Positions 1 to 8,395 of a stretch of DNA of 64,000 bases are shown in pieces. The DNA lies in contig OZ024895.1 of assembly GCA_964017195.1 (NCBI GenBank), positions 30,222,375 to 30,286,374 of the forward strand, given 5' to 3'. Both the position numbers and the translations under genes were made by a program. Below the pieces are notes generated by a model that had not been told where the DNA came from, made no database searches, and saw only the letters and a list, made by a program, of their open reading frames with translations. Within the stretch, counting starts at the first letter, position 1. Every line of letters starts with the position of its first letter. The DNA is from Siderastrea radians. Lineage: Eukaryota; Cnidaria; Anthozoa; Scleractinia; Rhizangiidae.

Positions 1-2
1 GA

Positions 3-130
3 ACCAAGACAGCGATGGACACAAGAGCCCCGAGAATAATTGCACAAGAGTCTTCCGAGAAAAATGATGTGCTTGATTCTGAAACCGACTACTCCAGTAT
101 TAGAGACTCGAAGCAGATAACAAATTATAG
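3..130 (+). CDS. Exon upstream of the MULE domain (partial at window edge)
   Basis: Frame 3 is open from base 3 to 130 and ends at a good donor (AG|GTAGGT at 131). Spliced to the acceptor at 659-660 (TTTTTGCAG) it makes an Arg codon (AG+A) and keeps the downstream frame open. The peptide is polar with no recognised domain (includes SSEKNDVLDSETDYSSIRDS). The 5' part lies outside the window. Confidence 0.55.
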
Positions 131-660
131 GTAGGTTGGAGCGTCTGCTTACTTGAATAACCCTCCCTCCCCTCTTCTGTGTTCACTTGAGGTTGTCATT
201 TTTGACCACCTTAAGCGAAAGTTGTCCATCAGTTTAGAAATCGGGCAGGGAAATGTAAGCGATTAGTCTGTAGATGTCCCCCCGTTCATTTATTTATTTA
301 TTTATTTATTTATTTATTCATTTTTTTCCATTTCTGTTTTTTCATGTGCTCTGAAGATGTATACATCCTACATATGCGATATTGTCTTCAGGCGACCTCA
401 CTGAAAATTCCGTCTGTACTATCGTATGATAACTCGCCATAATTATAATCACTTTTAAGGTGCTTAAATGAAATCTATCTTACGACTTCTGTTTTTGCCT
501 TGCCTTTTATATGCTGTGGCGGATCAAGAATTTCGAACGTCGCCGGGCACACAGCAGCAAAGGGGACCGGGTTAAAAATAATCTTCAGTACTAGCCGTGA
601 CGTCAGATCTTAACTGCTCACGGCCTGTATGGATTTTAAAGCTTTTGTCTCTTTTTGCAG
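131..660 (+). other. Intron of the MULE/SWIM gene, with a TTTA microsatellite
   Basis: The segment begins GTAGGT and ends with a pyrimidine-rich tract and CAG. It contains a (TTTA)n run at about 287-319. No coding potential was recognised. Confidence 0.6.
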
Positions 661-1122
661 ATACAACTACGCTGAACCAAGAGGTAAAAGAGGTGACGAT
701 CTAAAGGACGTCATAATGCAGCTTCTCAGTCAAAGCACCGAACGAAGTCCCTACATCTTGGACAAATCACAACCTTACAAACAAGAGTTCTCACTGCGTT
801 CCAGTAATCAGCCTTCTGTGGTCGCATACCTCAATCAGACATTAAAGGACCTCGAAAGGTCGAAAAAACCAGCCCTCTTGTTGTGGACACAACATTCAAC
901 ATAAGTGAAGTTTACTACACACAAACAGCGTATATGAACTTGAGCCTTGTTTCAAAGAAGAGTGACACGCATCCGTGGTTCCCAGGACCCATGCTGGTTC
1001 ACCGTAGCAAAACCGAAGAAGAATTCCGGTTCTTCTGGAAATCCGTCAAGCGCGAAAGTCCTGCACTTGAAATGCTTAGCATCCTCGGAACCGATGAGGA
1101 GGCAGCCGTTTATAACGGCATT
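661..1122 (+). pseudogene. MULE DDE transposase core, frameshifted
   Basis: The exon reads in one frame from 661 to about 880, then must move to the frame that starts MDTTFNISEVYY at 883; an indel lies near 875-890. In the second frame VVDTTFNIS matches the first catalytic Asp region of MULE transposases and LGTDEEAAVYNG matches the second Asp (TDxExA). Reading stops at 1122 only because a transposon begins at 1123; the same frame resumes at 2929 with ILSETLGTVHLL. MULE assignment rests on motif recognition. Confidence 0.65.
1114..1122. repeat. Target-site duplication, left copy
   Basis: AACGGCATT here is repeated exactly at 2920-2928, on the other side of the inserted element. Removing one copy plus the element restores the host frame (VYNG-ILSETL). 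Confidence 0.9.
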
Positions 1123-1335
1123 TAGCCTGCGTAGCAAGCGTTTCCGTAAGGTTTTCCGCACGTTCGAGGCATTTTTCGTTTTTTAGCCGCGCGAAAATTG
1201 GGGCGAGCGCAAAAAAGTGCGTGACGGGGGAGGGGAAAGGAGAGAAGGAAACGCTTGCACGCAAACCCCACGATTTTGAAAAACCCGTTCGCCCACGAAC
1301 GGAGTTTCCTGATTGGCGCGGCATGGTAGTGTTGA

Positions 1336-1918
1336 TTGCTAAGTGATAAATCCGTCAATCAAATCAGGTATGTTCATTTGAGCGTGACCCGGCGTGATGA
1401 ACACAACAAAATGACGGAGGAGTTGTTTAAAGAGTGTTTGGACGATGTTTTGAAAGAGCTGGGCTCCAAGGGATTTGCTTTTACTTCGAAGGCAGAACAA
1501 CGATTGGCGTTGCGCCATCTTTTTGGTGGCAAAGATGTGTTGGCTGTATTACCCACTGGGTTCGGCAAAAGTTTAATTTTTCAGCTCTTCGTCTTAATGG
1601 TCGATGCGAGAAGAAGAAGGCAAGGAGGATCTGGCTTCGCTAGCATTATTGTTATTTCACCCCTTCAGAGTATAATTCGAGACCAAGTAGTCGAGGTCAA
1701 TTCTATGGGAATGACAGCGTGTGACAAGTGAAAAACTGGGCTGCTTAGAAGAGATACACCAAGGAAAATATAACATCGTCTATTCGTCAGCGGATGCCGC
1801 GACGGACAAGCGATTTGTCAACTCTTTGAAACTGAAAGATTCGTTTTTTAATGCAAATTTGGCAGCATGTATTGTGGATGAAAGTCATACAGTCGAAACC
1901 TGGACGGGGTTGAGGTAA
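1336..1918 (+). pseudogene. RecQ-like helicase N-terminal fragment (transposon-borne)
   Basis: The first frame (1336-1731) has the superfamily 2 helicase Walker A region, DVLAVLPTGFGKSLIFQL, and motif Ia-like IVISPLQSIIRDQV. A frameshift around 1710-1730 moves to the frame 1721-1918, which carries motif II as VDESHTVETW (DESH, in place of RecQ-type DEAH). It ends at GGTTGAG|GTAAGC, which resembles a splice donor, so the intact gene was probably split by an intron. Motifs III-VI are absent. The fragment lies inside the 9-bp-TSD element and is presumably its cargo. Confidence 0.7.
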
Positions 1919-2532
1919 GCTTGTTTGTTTATTATCGAATTCGCGGCCGCTTGCCAATTCTTATTGCACAATTGTCTCACCAATTGTTTGCTCTCCTCGT
2001 CTCGGGGAATTCTCGTAGTCACATTCCCAGACGAATTCACTATAACGACTTTTACCCGAAGTTCCTCACCTGGTGTTAGGTTGTCGATATTCAGGTTTGA
2101 GTCTAGAAGATCACTTTTGTCCTGATCCGACGGCTGTGGTATCGCATCAAATCTTAGAGACTTGCGAGAAGCTGTTACGGAATTTACTCGAACAGTCTTG
2201 CGACAAGGACTCCTGCCTGGTGTATTGTCGAGCAGCCGTTTGGACAAGTTCTCAGCAAGCTTCGGCGGAGTTTGGGTAACAGCAGACTGGCTGCCTATTA
2301 TTGTATTCCGAATAACTTCAAATAATGTACCTAAATTCCTAATTTTCCGCGCGCAAGGGTTGCAGACACGGTCCAAATGAAGCTGCGAGTTCTCGACAAC
2401 TTCCACACCAACCGCTCGGCAAATATCCGCGAGAATTGTCCCAATATAACCACTTCTTTTTGACTCTTTGAATAGGTTTTCTGACGAAATAAAACGCGAT
2501 TTTCCTGGCTGAGATATATTTCCAAATTTCAC
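1885..2532 (-). CDS. Transposon ORF with a Cys-pair, ZAD-like N-terminal region
   Basis: An uninterrupted 215-aa ORF runs inward from the right end of the 9-bp-TSD element. Residues about 30-75 (ADICRAVGVEV...LHLDRVCNPCARKI) contain CxxC and resemble the zinc-binding head seen on coral transposon proteins. The remainder is basic and Ser-rich, then acidic. The end overlaps the helicase side, consistent with an internal deletion truncating both. I do not recognise a catalytic domain; this is probably the N-terminal piece of the element's main protein. Confidence 0.5.
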   Translation of the reverse strand: MKFGNISQPGKSRFISSENLFKESKRSGYIGTILADICRAVGVEVVENSQLHLDRVCNPCARKIRNLGTLFEVIRNTIIGSQSAVTQTPPKLAENLSKRLLDNTPGRSPCRKTVRVNSVTASRKSLRFDAIPQPSDQDKSDLLDSNLNIDNLTPGEELRVKVVIVNSSGNVTTRIPRDEESKQLVRQLCNKNWQAAANSIINKQAYLNPVQVSTV

Positions 2533-2919
2533 TCTGAAATTACAGCGACAAATCCTACTCCGATCACTTGGTTTTTCGACGTTTTGAGCCTTCGACAGGA
2601 CACATCTCCGCGCTGAGTGTTTGGCAGTTCACGGGTTTTATTCACGTGTAGCATGTTTATATTTTGACGGAAGTAATTCTGAAACATCCGGCAGTCTGTT
2701 ATTCGTTACTTTATTGACAAGTTGTCACGCTATGAATTCATCCAACTGTGAAGGTGTCAAAGGGGCGTTTTTCAAAATCGTGGGGTTTGCGTGCAAGCGT
2801 TTCCTTCCCCTCCCCCGTCACGCACTTTTTTGCGCTCGCCCCAATTTTCGCGCGGCTAAAAAACGAAAAATGCCTCGAACGTGCGGAAAACCTTACGGAA
2901 ACGCTTGCTACGCAGGCTA

Positions 2920-2928
2920 AACGGCATT
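2920..2928. repeat. Target-site duplication, right copy
   Basis: Exact copy of the AACGGCATT at 1114-1122. Confidence 0.9.
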
Positions 2929-4740
2929 CTGTCAGAAACCTTGGGGACAGTGCACCTTCTTGGTCGAGAGCACGTCAAAGCTAATATTGAGCGCAAACTT
3001 GACGAATTAAAGTTCCCTTCCGCTCATAAACAGCAAATTGTATCGGACATACTTGGCGGGCCAAAACCGACGTCAGATGGTTGCCTTTACGACTGTGAAG
3101 ATGAAAACGAATTCGTTGAGAAGGTTGCACGATTTAAAGAGAGGTGGGACGAAATTGAAAGGAACACCACACGCAATGATCCTCCTAGGTTCACCCAATA
3201 TTTTGAGAGGCACAAGGAGGAAAAGATCAGGTGTCATATGACTAAGTACGTCAGAGAGAAAGCGGATATTCAGGGAGTTTATGGCCAGAATCCTATCGAG
3301 TGGCTACATTTCATGTCTAAAACCGAAATCAACGACTTTATGAGAAATACTGGCGTAACACACCGTGGGGCTCCCCTGTCGGCTGCACTTGATGCTTTAA
3401 AGGGATGAAATATTCGTCTTTACTCTGATGCTACTAAGGCAATCTATGGCGAAGGTCCTTATTGCCTCTATCCAGAATTCAGCAAGTTTCAAAAGCCTTA
3501 CGACGAGTGGAAGGACTTACAGAGGGAAGAGAGAAATGAGCATTTGAAGAAATTCCTCAGTGCTAGGCCCCAGGTAGATTCCACAAGTCACCGCGTACCC
3601 ACAGCGCACACGAATCCGACGACAAGATCTGAAAACAAAGAAATGTTAGAGGAAGTACCAGGGCAACCTCAACCTCGTAATCTTGCCACAGCTTCCGGGC
3701 ACTACAGGCAACTAAGTATACAAGCAGAAGAGGCATCAATTCCAGATGAATGCGTGAGGTTGACAACTTTGCAAGATATTATCCGCAAGGCAGAATTTTT
3801 AATGAATGAGCCAAATGCCATAAAGGAAGCCGCGTCAAACGATCCAAGAATGCGAACAGTTAAGAGCCGCAGTGGAGGCATACCTCTAATTGTCCACGCA
3901 GTAAATTCGAAGTCCAACTTATTCAGTTGTCAGTGCAGTACATACAACGGTCTTGGACTCTGTGCAGACACTATTGCTGTGGCTGAAGAACAAGGTCTCC
4001 TCTTTGAATATCTGGCAGATCTGAGAACCAAGCTTTCTCGAAAGAAGGGTAAAAAGAATTACCAGGGTGACATCAACATTACAGCAGCAATAAAGATGGG
4101 TTTGAAATTATCGGAAAAGGGACTCAAACCAGGTGAAGCACAGAAGGCTCGAAGACGAACCCAAAAACCGCGAGAGTCTCATTCAGCCAATCCAAGTCAA
4201 CTGCAGCAGTTAACGACAGCTCCCCCGTGCGTTACTTCCTTTACCGGTCAAGCTCAGCTTACAGCTGTCCCACCATCCACTGGCCGATCTAGAGCATTCA
4301 ACAGCCTCTCCATGTTGCAGGGCCTGTACCAGATGAACCACGCTACGATGGGAGAACCTTCGCAACCTTGGAATACAGACGCCAATTTCAGAACACCTCA
4401 AGCGCAAGTTTGCATCTCAACGACTCCATCACCCGTCCCCTACCAGAGTCTTCATCAGCCAATCACACTGCAGTGGCATTCTGGTTTTTCTCCATACCAG
4501 TATACACTCTGCGAGTTACCACCAGCAGTAAAAAAGTGCTATGGATGTGGTGAAGAATTCTCCCAGAATTACCGTATGCCACCAAACAATGTTATCGTCA
4601 AACATGTTGACAGGAGGCTAAGAGGACGCGATGAGAAAGGCCAATTTTACCAATACCTACTACCACCCTATAAGCAGTCACATTGCCAGGAAAAATCCTG
4701 TGTTTGGTGGTTCCGTGCAGGTGGATCGCACATTTTATGA
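2929..4740 (+). pseudogene. C-terminal part of the MULE gene with SWIM-like finger
   Basis: One frame runs from 2929 to the stop at 4740, broken by a single TGA at 3406-3408 between ALKG and NIRLYSD. After the MULE remainder, a region about 80 residues into the 3544-4740 stretch reads LFSCQCSTYNGLGLCADT, a SWIM CxCx(n)CxH motif with Asp replacing His. A basic Arg/Lys stretch, a Ser/Thr/Pro/Gln-rich linker and a C-terminal CYGCGEEF cluster with PNNVIVKHVDRR follow. These are common in coral SWIM proteins, in my recollection. No polyadenylation signal was checked. Confidence 0.7.
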
Positions 4741-5650
4741 AAGACTAACGTATGGCCAGCAGCTTGAAATCAGCTCCTTTGACTTTAACCTTAACATTGT
4801 TTAACTCCTATGATCACTATGGTTGACCGGTGTACATGTAGTTTATTAAGTAGTTTGTAACTAAAGACCTCGTCTGATGGTGTTGAAATTGGCCTGGAAG
4901 CAATAATGCTTTGAGGGCTCTTCGTGTTACGTAAAGCAATGCAATCCAAACAATCTCGGGAGTGACATAAATCGGACAAAATTGTTAATATAGAAAAATT
5001 CTAACTGCTTTTCTCTAAATCTTTTCACTTTAGCTTCTGCTAAAATCTTGCATGGAATTAAACGATTCATATCAATTACAATCCTAACAGCCACGACAAC
5101 TTTCTCAGGTTTTTGTCCAAACGTGTGTTTAACAGTGTCTAGGACTTGTCACTCGAGCGTCAGTTTGGTTTCTATAGTACTCTTAAAAAAGTAGTTCAGT
5201 TTGACAAATTTGCCAGTTCCAGTTAATTATAGGCGGGAAAATCCCATCGTCGGCCTAGTTGCTATTACATTTTTTTCTACCAGTACCAGTTTTTAGCGTC
5301 GCGCGGGATTTGCCCGACTTGAAAGCGATTTGGACGTACTCACTTCCTTGTTTTCCTCTTTGTAGACTGTTGTAGTTGTAGGTATTATTATGCTGATAGA
5401 AGAAATTTATATCGTTTTGTAAACCACTACATATATTCGTTAAACAATTAAAAGCCAAAAACTTGATGTCATATTACAGGAGCAACTGGGCTCCGGCATA
5501 TAATAAACATTAAAGATGGTTGAAATTGTCACTCCCTGTCAATTCTATGTTTTTCTCCATGCTTGTGTTTTTTTTTGGTGGAAAAGTTCTCGCTAAAATA
5601 TTTCCTGCGTACTTTCACAGAAAACGTTTTTATTTTTATTTTTGTATTCG
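4741..5650. other. Intergenic, nothing recognised
   Basis: AT-rich sequence without a convincing ORF, splice pattern, inverted repeat or RNA fold that I could find. Confidence 0.5.
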
Positions 5651-5653
5651 TGA

Positions 5654-5900
5654 TTCCCATCTTCTTTCTTTCTTCCTTTCTTTCTTTCTTTCAATCATGC
5701 ATTCACTTGTGGTCTTGGAAAATGTAAGGTATTCTTTCTATTTAATTAATTCTCCACAAACGATCAATTCGAGGCTAAACATTAATAACTTGATAAAATG
5801 ATGTAACGATGACGTCACAATGACCTTTGCTAACTATTTTGATGCATATCCACTCGTATATTATTATTTCTCATTTTACCTTTCTTTCTTTCTTTCTTTT
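5654..5900. repeat. (TTTC)n tracts and a diverged local duplication
   Basis: TTTC repeats occur at about 5664-5692 and 5880-5900. The segment around 5790-5860 (AAAATGATGTAACGATGACGTCA ... TTTTGATGCAT) is similar to 6210-6270, suggesting an old tandem duplication of roughly 400 bp. Confidence 0.6.
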
Positions 5901-6265
5901 TTCGCCCTTCGGAAGTGGGGGTGGGAAGGGAGGTGGACAGAGCTTGCAGCCCGGGTAGAAAAGAGGGCGGGAAATGTACGGGAGGCGGAAGCGCAGGAAG
6001 CGTTGCTTTAAGTGTGCGGAAAGTGAGAGAAAAGTGGCGGGAACCGAGATTAAAGGGTGCGGGTGGCGGGAGGTTTCCCCCCCCTCCCCCCTCCCCCTCC
6101 CTGTCTGTCCCCTAGGCCCCCTCCCCATTCAGACATGGCGTAAATGTCGATTTCCGCTGCTAAGGTCTGAAGAAACGGTCCGTTTGCCGTTAAATAGTGA
6201 TTATTTGATTAAAATGATGTAATGCTGACGTCATCATGACGTCAACAAAATTTTTTGATGCATTC
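5901..6265. other. Purine-rich, G-rich stretch
   Basis: G/A-rich DNA followed by a C-rich run at about 6068-6120. The apparent ORFs here are low-complexity and overlap on both strands, so I do not call a gene. Confidence 0.45.
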
Positions 6266-6395
6266 TCACTCGTGGTCACTCGTGGTCACTCCTGGTCACT
6301 CGTGGTCACTAGTGGTCAACTCGTGGTCACTCGTGGTCACTCGTGGTCACTCGTGGTCATTCGTGGTCACTCGTGGTCACTCGTGGTCACTCGTG
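6266..6395. repeat. 10-bp minisatellite, unit CGTGGTCACT
   Basis: About 13 head-to-tail copies of CGTGGTCACT with a few substitutions (CCTGGTCACT, AGTGGTCAAC) and one extra base. The array ends where the unit decays to CGTGTGTACT. Confidence 0.92.
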
Positions 6396-7070
6396 TGTAC
6401 TTTTAGACATGACCAATCACCGAAGTGATGCTTGTGCAAATTAGATCAGTGCTGTTGTGTTGACAGTCCCTCACTGTGCTTTGACGGGTAAACAAACACA
6501 AAATAATGGACTGATTTCTTTTGAAAAAGTTTATTCGAGAACCCATCAGTTTATACTTATTAAAATGAAATTCGCGTCACACTTTGTTCATCAGTCCACG
6601 CAAGTAAAATGGGCTAAGCACAAAATATTCAAGACTACATCTGTCTCAAATCTGAGCGCGTCTTCTAAAAGTTTTTCAATGTCAACATAAATAAATCGTA
6701 AACGACACAGATCTAATGACATAAACTAAATTCCCATTCAAAGCGTAATTTTGTGACCGTAATGCTCAAAATCATGTAGTTTAAACCCTTTAAAAACTTC
6801 ACCTACTCGACTGTGTTTCGGAACAGGACAATCTTTCCGCCAGGAAGAAACCAAAGATGAACCTCGAGGGCAATTTTCGTAACTTGAACTTTTCGCATTC
6901 CACCACAAAGACCACTGAGTATTCTTTTGAACTTTCTCTTTCCATTTTATATAAATATAATATGAATGGACTTTACATGAAAAATCCAAAGCTGATTACG
7001 CCAACGTCTGCCAATATCCAAATTGCCCCGTGAAAAGACTTTGGCTAGAAACAGGGCCAAAATTGCTTCA
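6396..7070. other. Intergenic, nothing recognised
   Basis: AT-rich. The short ORFs lack family features or splice context. Confidence 0.45.
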
Positions 7071-7073
7071 TAA

Positions 7074-7820
7074 TATATAGATTCAGCCAAGCCTAAAAGC
7101 GGAGCCCCCCTTTTTGTTTTGTCTGTGTTTTTTTTGTTTGTTTTTTTTGTTTTTTGTTTATGCTGGCAGTTAAAGAAAAAACTTCCTACTCCCGCTGAGA
7201 GTGGAACCCGGTTTGCCGGTGTGAGAGGCCGGTGATTAGTCCACTAGGCCATGAGCGTTTATTGACATCTTTGAAGTTAATTTTAATACTTACTTCTTTC
7301 TTCGTGACAAGCTGCCTATCAGCATGAAAATGCTGGGGTTTTTTCCTGGCAAAATGTGTTCGGAACGTCATAAAAACCATGGTTGTGGACAGAAAAAACC
7401 TAAAAGCACAAGCTCTGCTATACTTGGCGTCGAAACCGCTGCGAAAAGCTGCGAACTGAAGTGGTGTGCCCACGGAGTTTGAACAGAACCGACGAGAAAA
7501 ATTTGAACTTTTCGCCTGAACTTTACCGCCTAATTTCTTTCGCCTAAATTGAACTTTTCCCCTTCCACCATTAACAAATCTGTTTTTGACTTTTGTTGTC
7601 TTTGCTTGTTTTGCTACAACGCGCGTCAACACGCGAATTCGCGACAAAAACACACGGGATTTAGCATAGGGTTATATCCATTGGTAACCCCTGTGGACCG
7701 GACGTACGGACGGACGGTCACGTGACTATTACGTCACTACCAAAATTTCTTGGCTTGATAGGTTACCAAATTTCCTTAGCAATGGTGCTCCGCTGACGCG
7801 CTAGCGCGCTGGCTCCGCTA
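7074..7820 (-). mobile_element. Interspersed element, copy A, with TTA/TAA duplication
   Basis: This is the reverse complement of the element at 42313-43169. Read on the minus strand it starts TAGCGGAGCCAGCGCGC and ends near GGGCTCCGCTTTTAGGC plus about 20 bases. TAA flanks both sides (7071-7073 and 7821-7823). The same trinucleotide rule holds for the other copy, which points to a 3-bp TWA duplication as in PIF/Harbinger elements. GCGGAGCC near one end and GGCTCCGC near the other form a short inverted repeat. The 155-aa ORF inside (7186-7653) is not matched in length in the other copy and is probably fortuitous. Confidence 0.75.
7190..7257 (-). other. tRNA-like segment inside the interspersed element
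   Basis: On the minus strand TGGCCTAGTGGACTA resembles an A box and GGTTCCACTC a B box (GGTTCGANTC), about 35-40 bases apart. The other element copy has GGTTCGACAC at the same place. The cloverleaf is degraded, so this looks like a tRNA-derived, SINE-like promoter segment, not a functional tRNA gene. Confidence 0.5.
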
Positions 7821-7823
7821 TAA

Positions 7824-8395
7824 GAATGTCATGTAATGCTACGTACGTACGGCGCCCGCGTACGCGAGCCATTCCGCTTGCCATGACCATGAAAAATTGC
7901 CAGCATGGTTTTTATGGTATAGGTATGGAGCTCCGATTGGAAGCTCCGCTATTACAGACAAAGTAGATGTAAAATAGGAGTAGTGTAGTATTTCAGACAT
8001 AAAAGTACACCAAAAAAATGGCGCTATATGTATTTTACATAATACTGTGTCTATAATTGTAGTATTTAGGCGTAATAATACCGTACGAGTAAGCTAAGGT
8101 GGTATTGTTGGCTTTAGCTCTATTTAAATCTGCATGAAAATCTCCCGTGAAAAGCCGCAATTTCTGAAATCTCAGCCTGTCTACCACCTTGACATGTTGT
8201 AAAACAAATGGGCAGTCCAGCCTTGACGTTCTAATTAAAACAAAAAAAATTAAAATAAAAAACAAAACAAAAGAAGTGTATTCCTGGTTTACACTTCAAT
8301 GTAAGAATTTTTTAGGAGGCATGGTGTGAGGCAATCCTTTTTTGTTACTTCTCTAACTACTTAAGAAGCCCTTTGTTTCCGACTGTTTTGCAATG
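7824..8395. other. Intergenic, nothing recognised
   Basis: Contains GC-rich repeats near 7840-7870 and AAGCTCCGCT at 7950, echoing the adjacent element's end. No gene was seen. Confidence 0.4.

Larger units (their letters stand above)
1123..2919. mobile_element. 1.8 kb DNA transposon, 9-bp TSD, RecQ-like helicase fragment
   Basis: The element has about 155-bp terminal inverted repeats (1123-1284 and 2767-2919), nearly identical apart from a 9-base indel, starting TAGCCTGCGTAGCAAGCG. A 9-bp duplication flanks it. Inside, a RecQ-like helicase fragment (plus strand) and a second ORF (minus strand) converge on a junction near 1885-1940, so the copy looks internally deleted. A second, shorter element with the same terminus and TSD length lies at 50604-51763. 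9-bp TSDs occur in Mutator-like elements and, as I recall, in helicase-encoding Academ (AcademH) elements; the helicase favours the second, but this is inference. Confidence 0.85.
3..4740 (+). pseudogene. MULE transposase/SWIM zinc-finger gene, split by a transposon
   Basis: Coding pieces at 3-130, 661-1122 and 2929-4740 join into one protein. Its order is: an N-terminal region, a MULE-type DDE transposase core, a long middle, a SWIM-like zinc finger and a C-terminal CxxC cluster. MULE plus SWIM is the usual architecture of Mutator (MURA) transposases and of genes domesticated from them. Four lesions are visible: a frameshift near 875-890, a 1.8 kb transposon at 1123-2919, an in-frame TGA at 3406-3408, and a SWIM finger whose last ligand is Asp instead of His. 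An intron (131-660) argues for a host-type or old gene, not a fresh element copy. The gene probably starts before the window. Inference: a dead Mutator-derived gene. A single-allele or assembly cause for some lesions is possible. Confidence 0.75.

Noticed and set aside
6266..6395. CRISPR-like array
   Set aside because: Direct tandem units without spacers; eukaryotic minisatellite.
7186..7653. 155-aa minus-strand ORF as a gene
   Set aside because: Lies in an interspersed element; the second copy keeps only part of the frame with stops and shifts.
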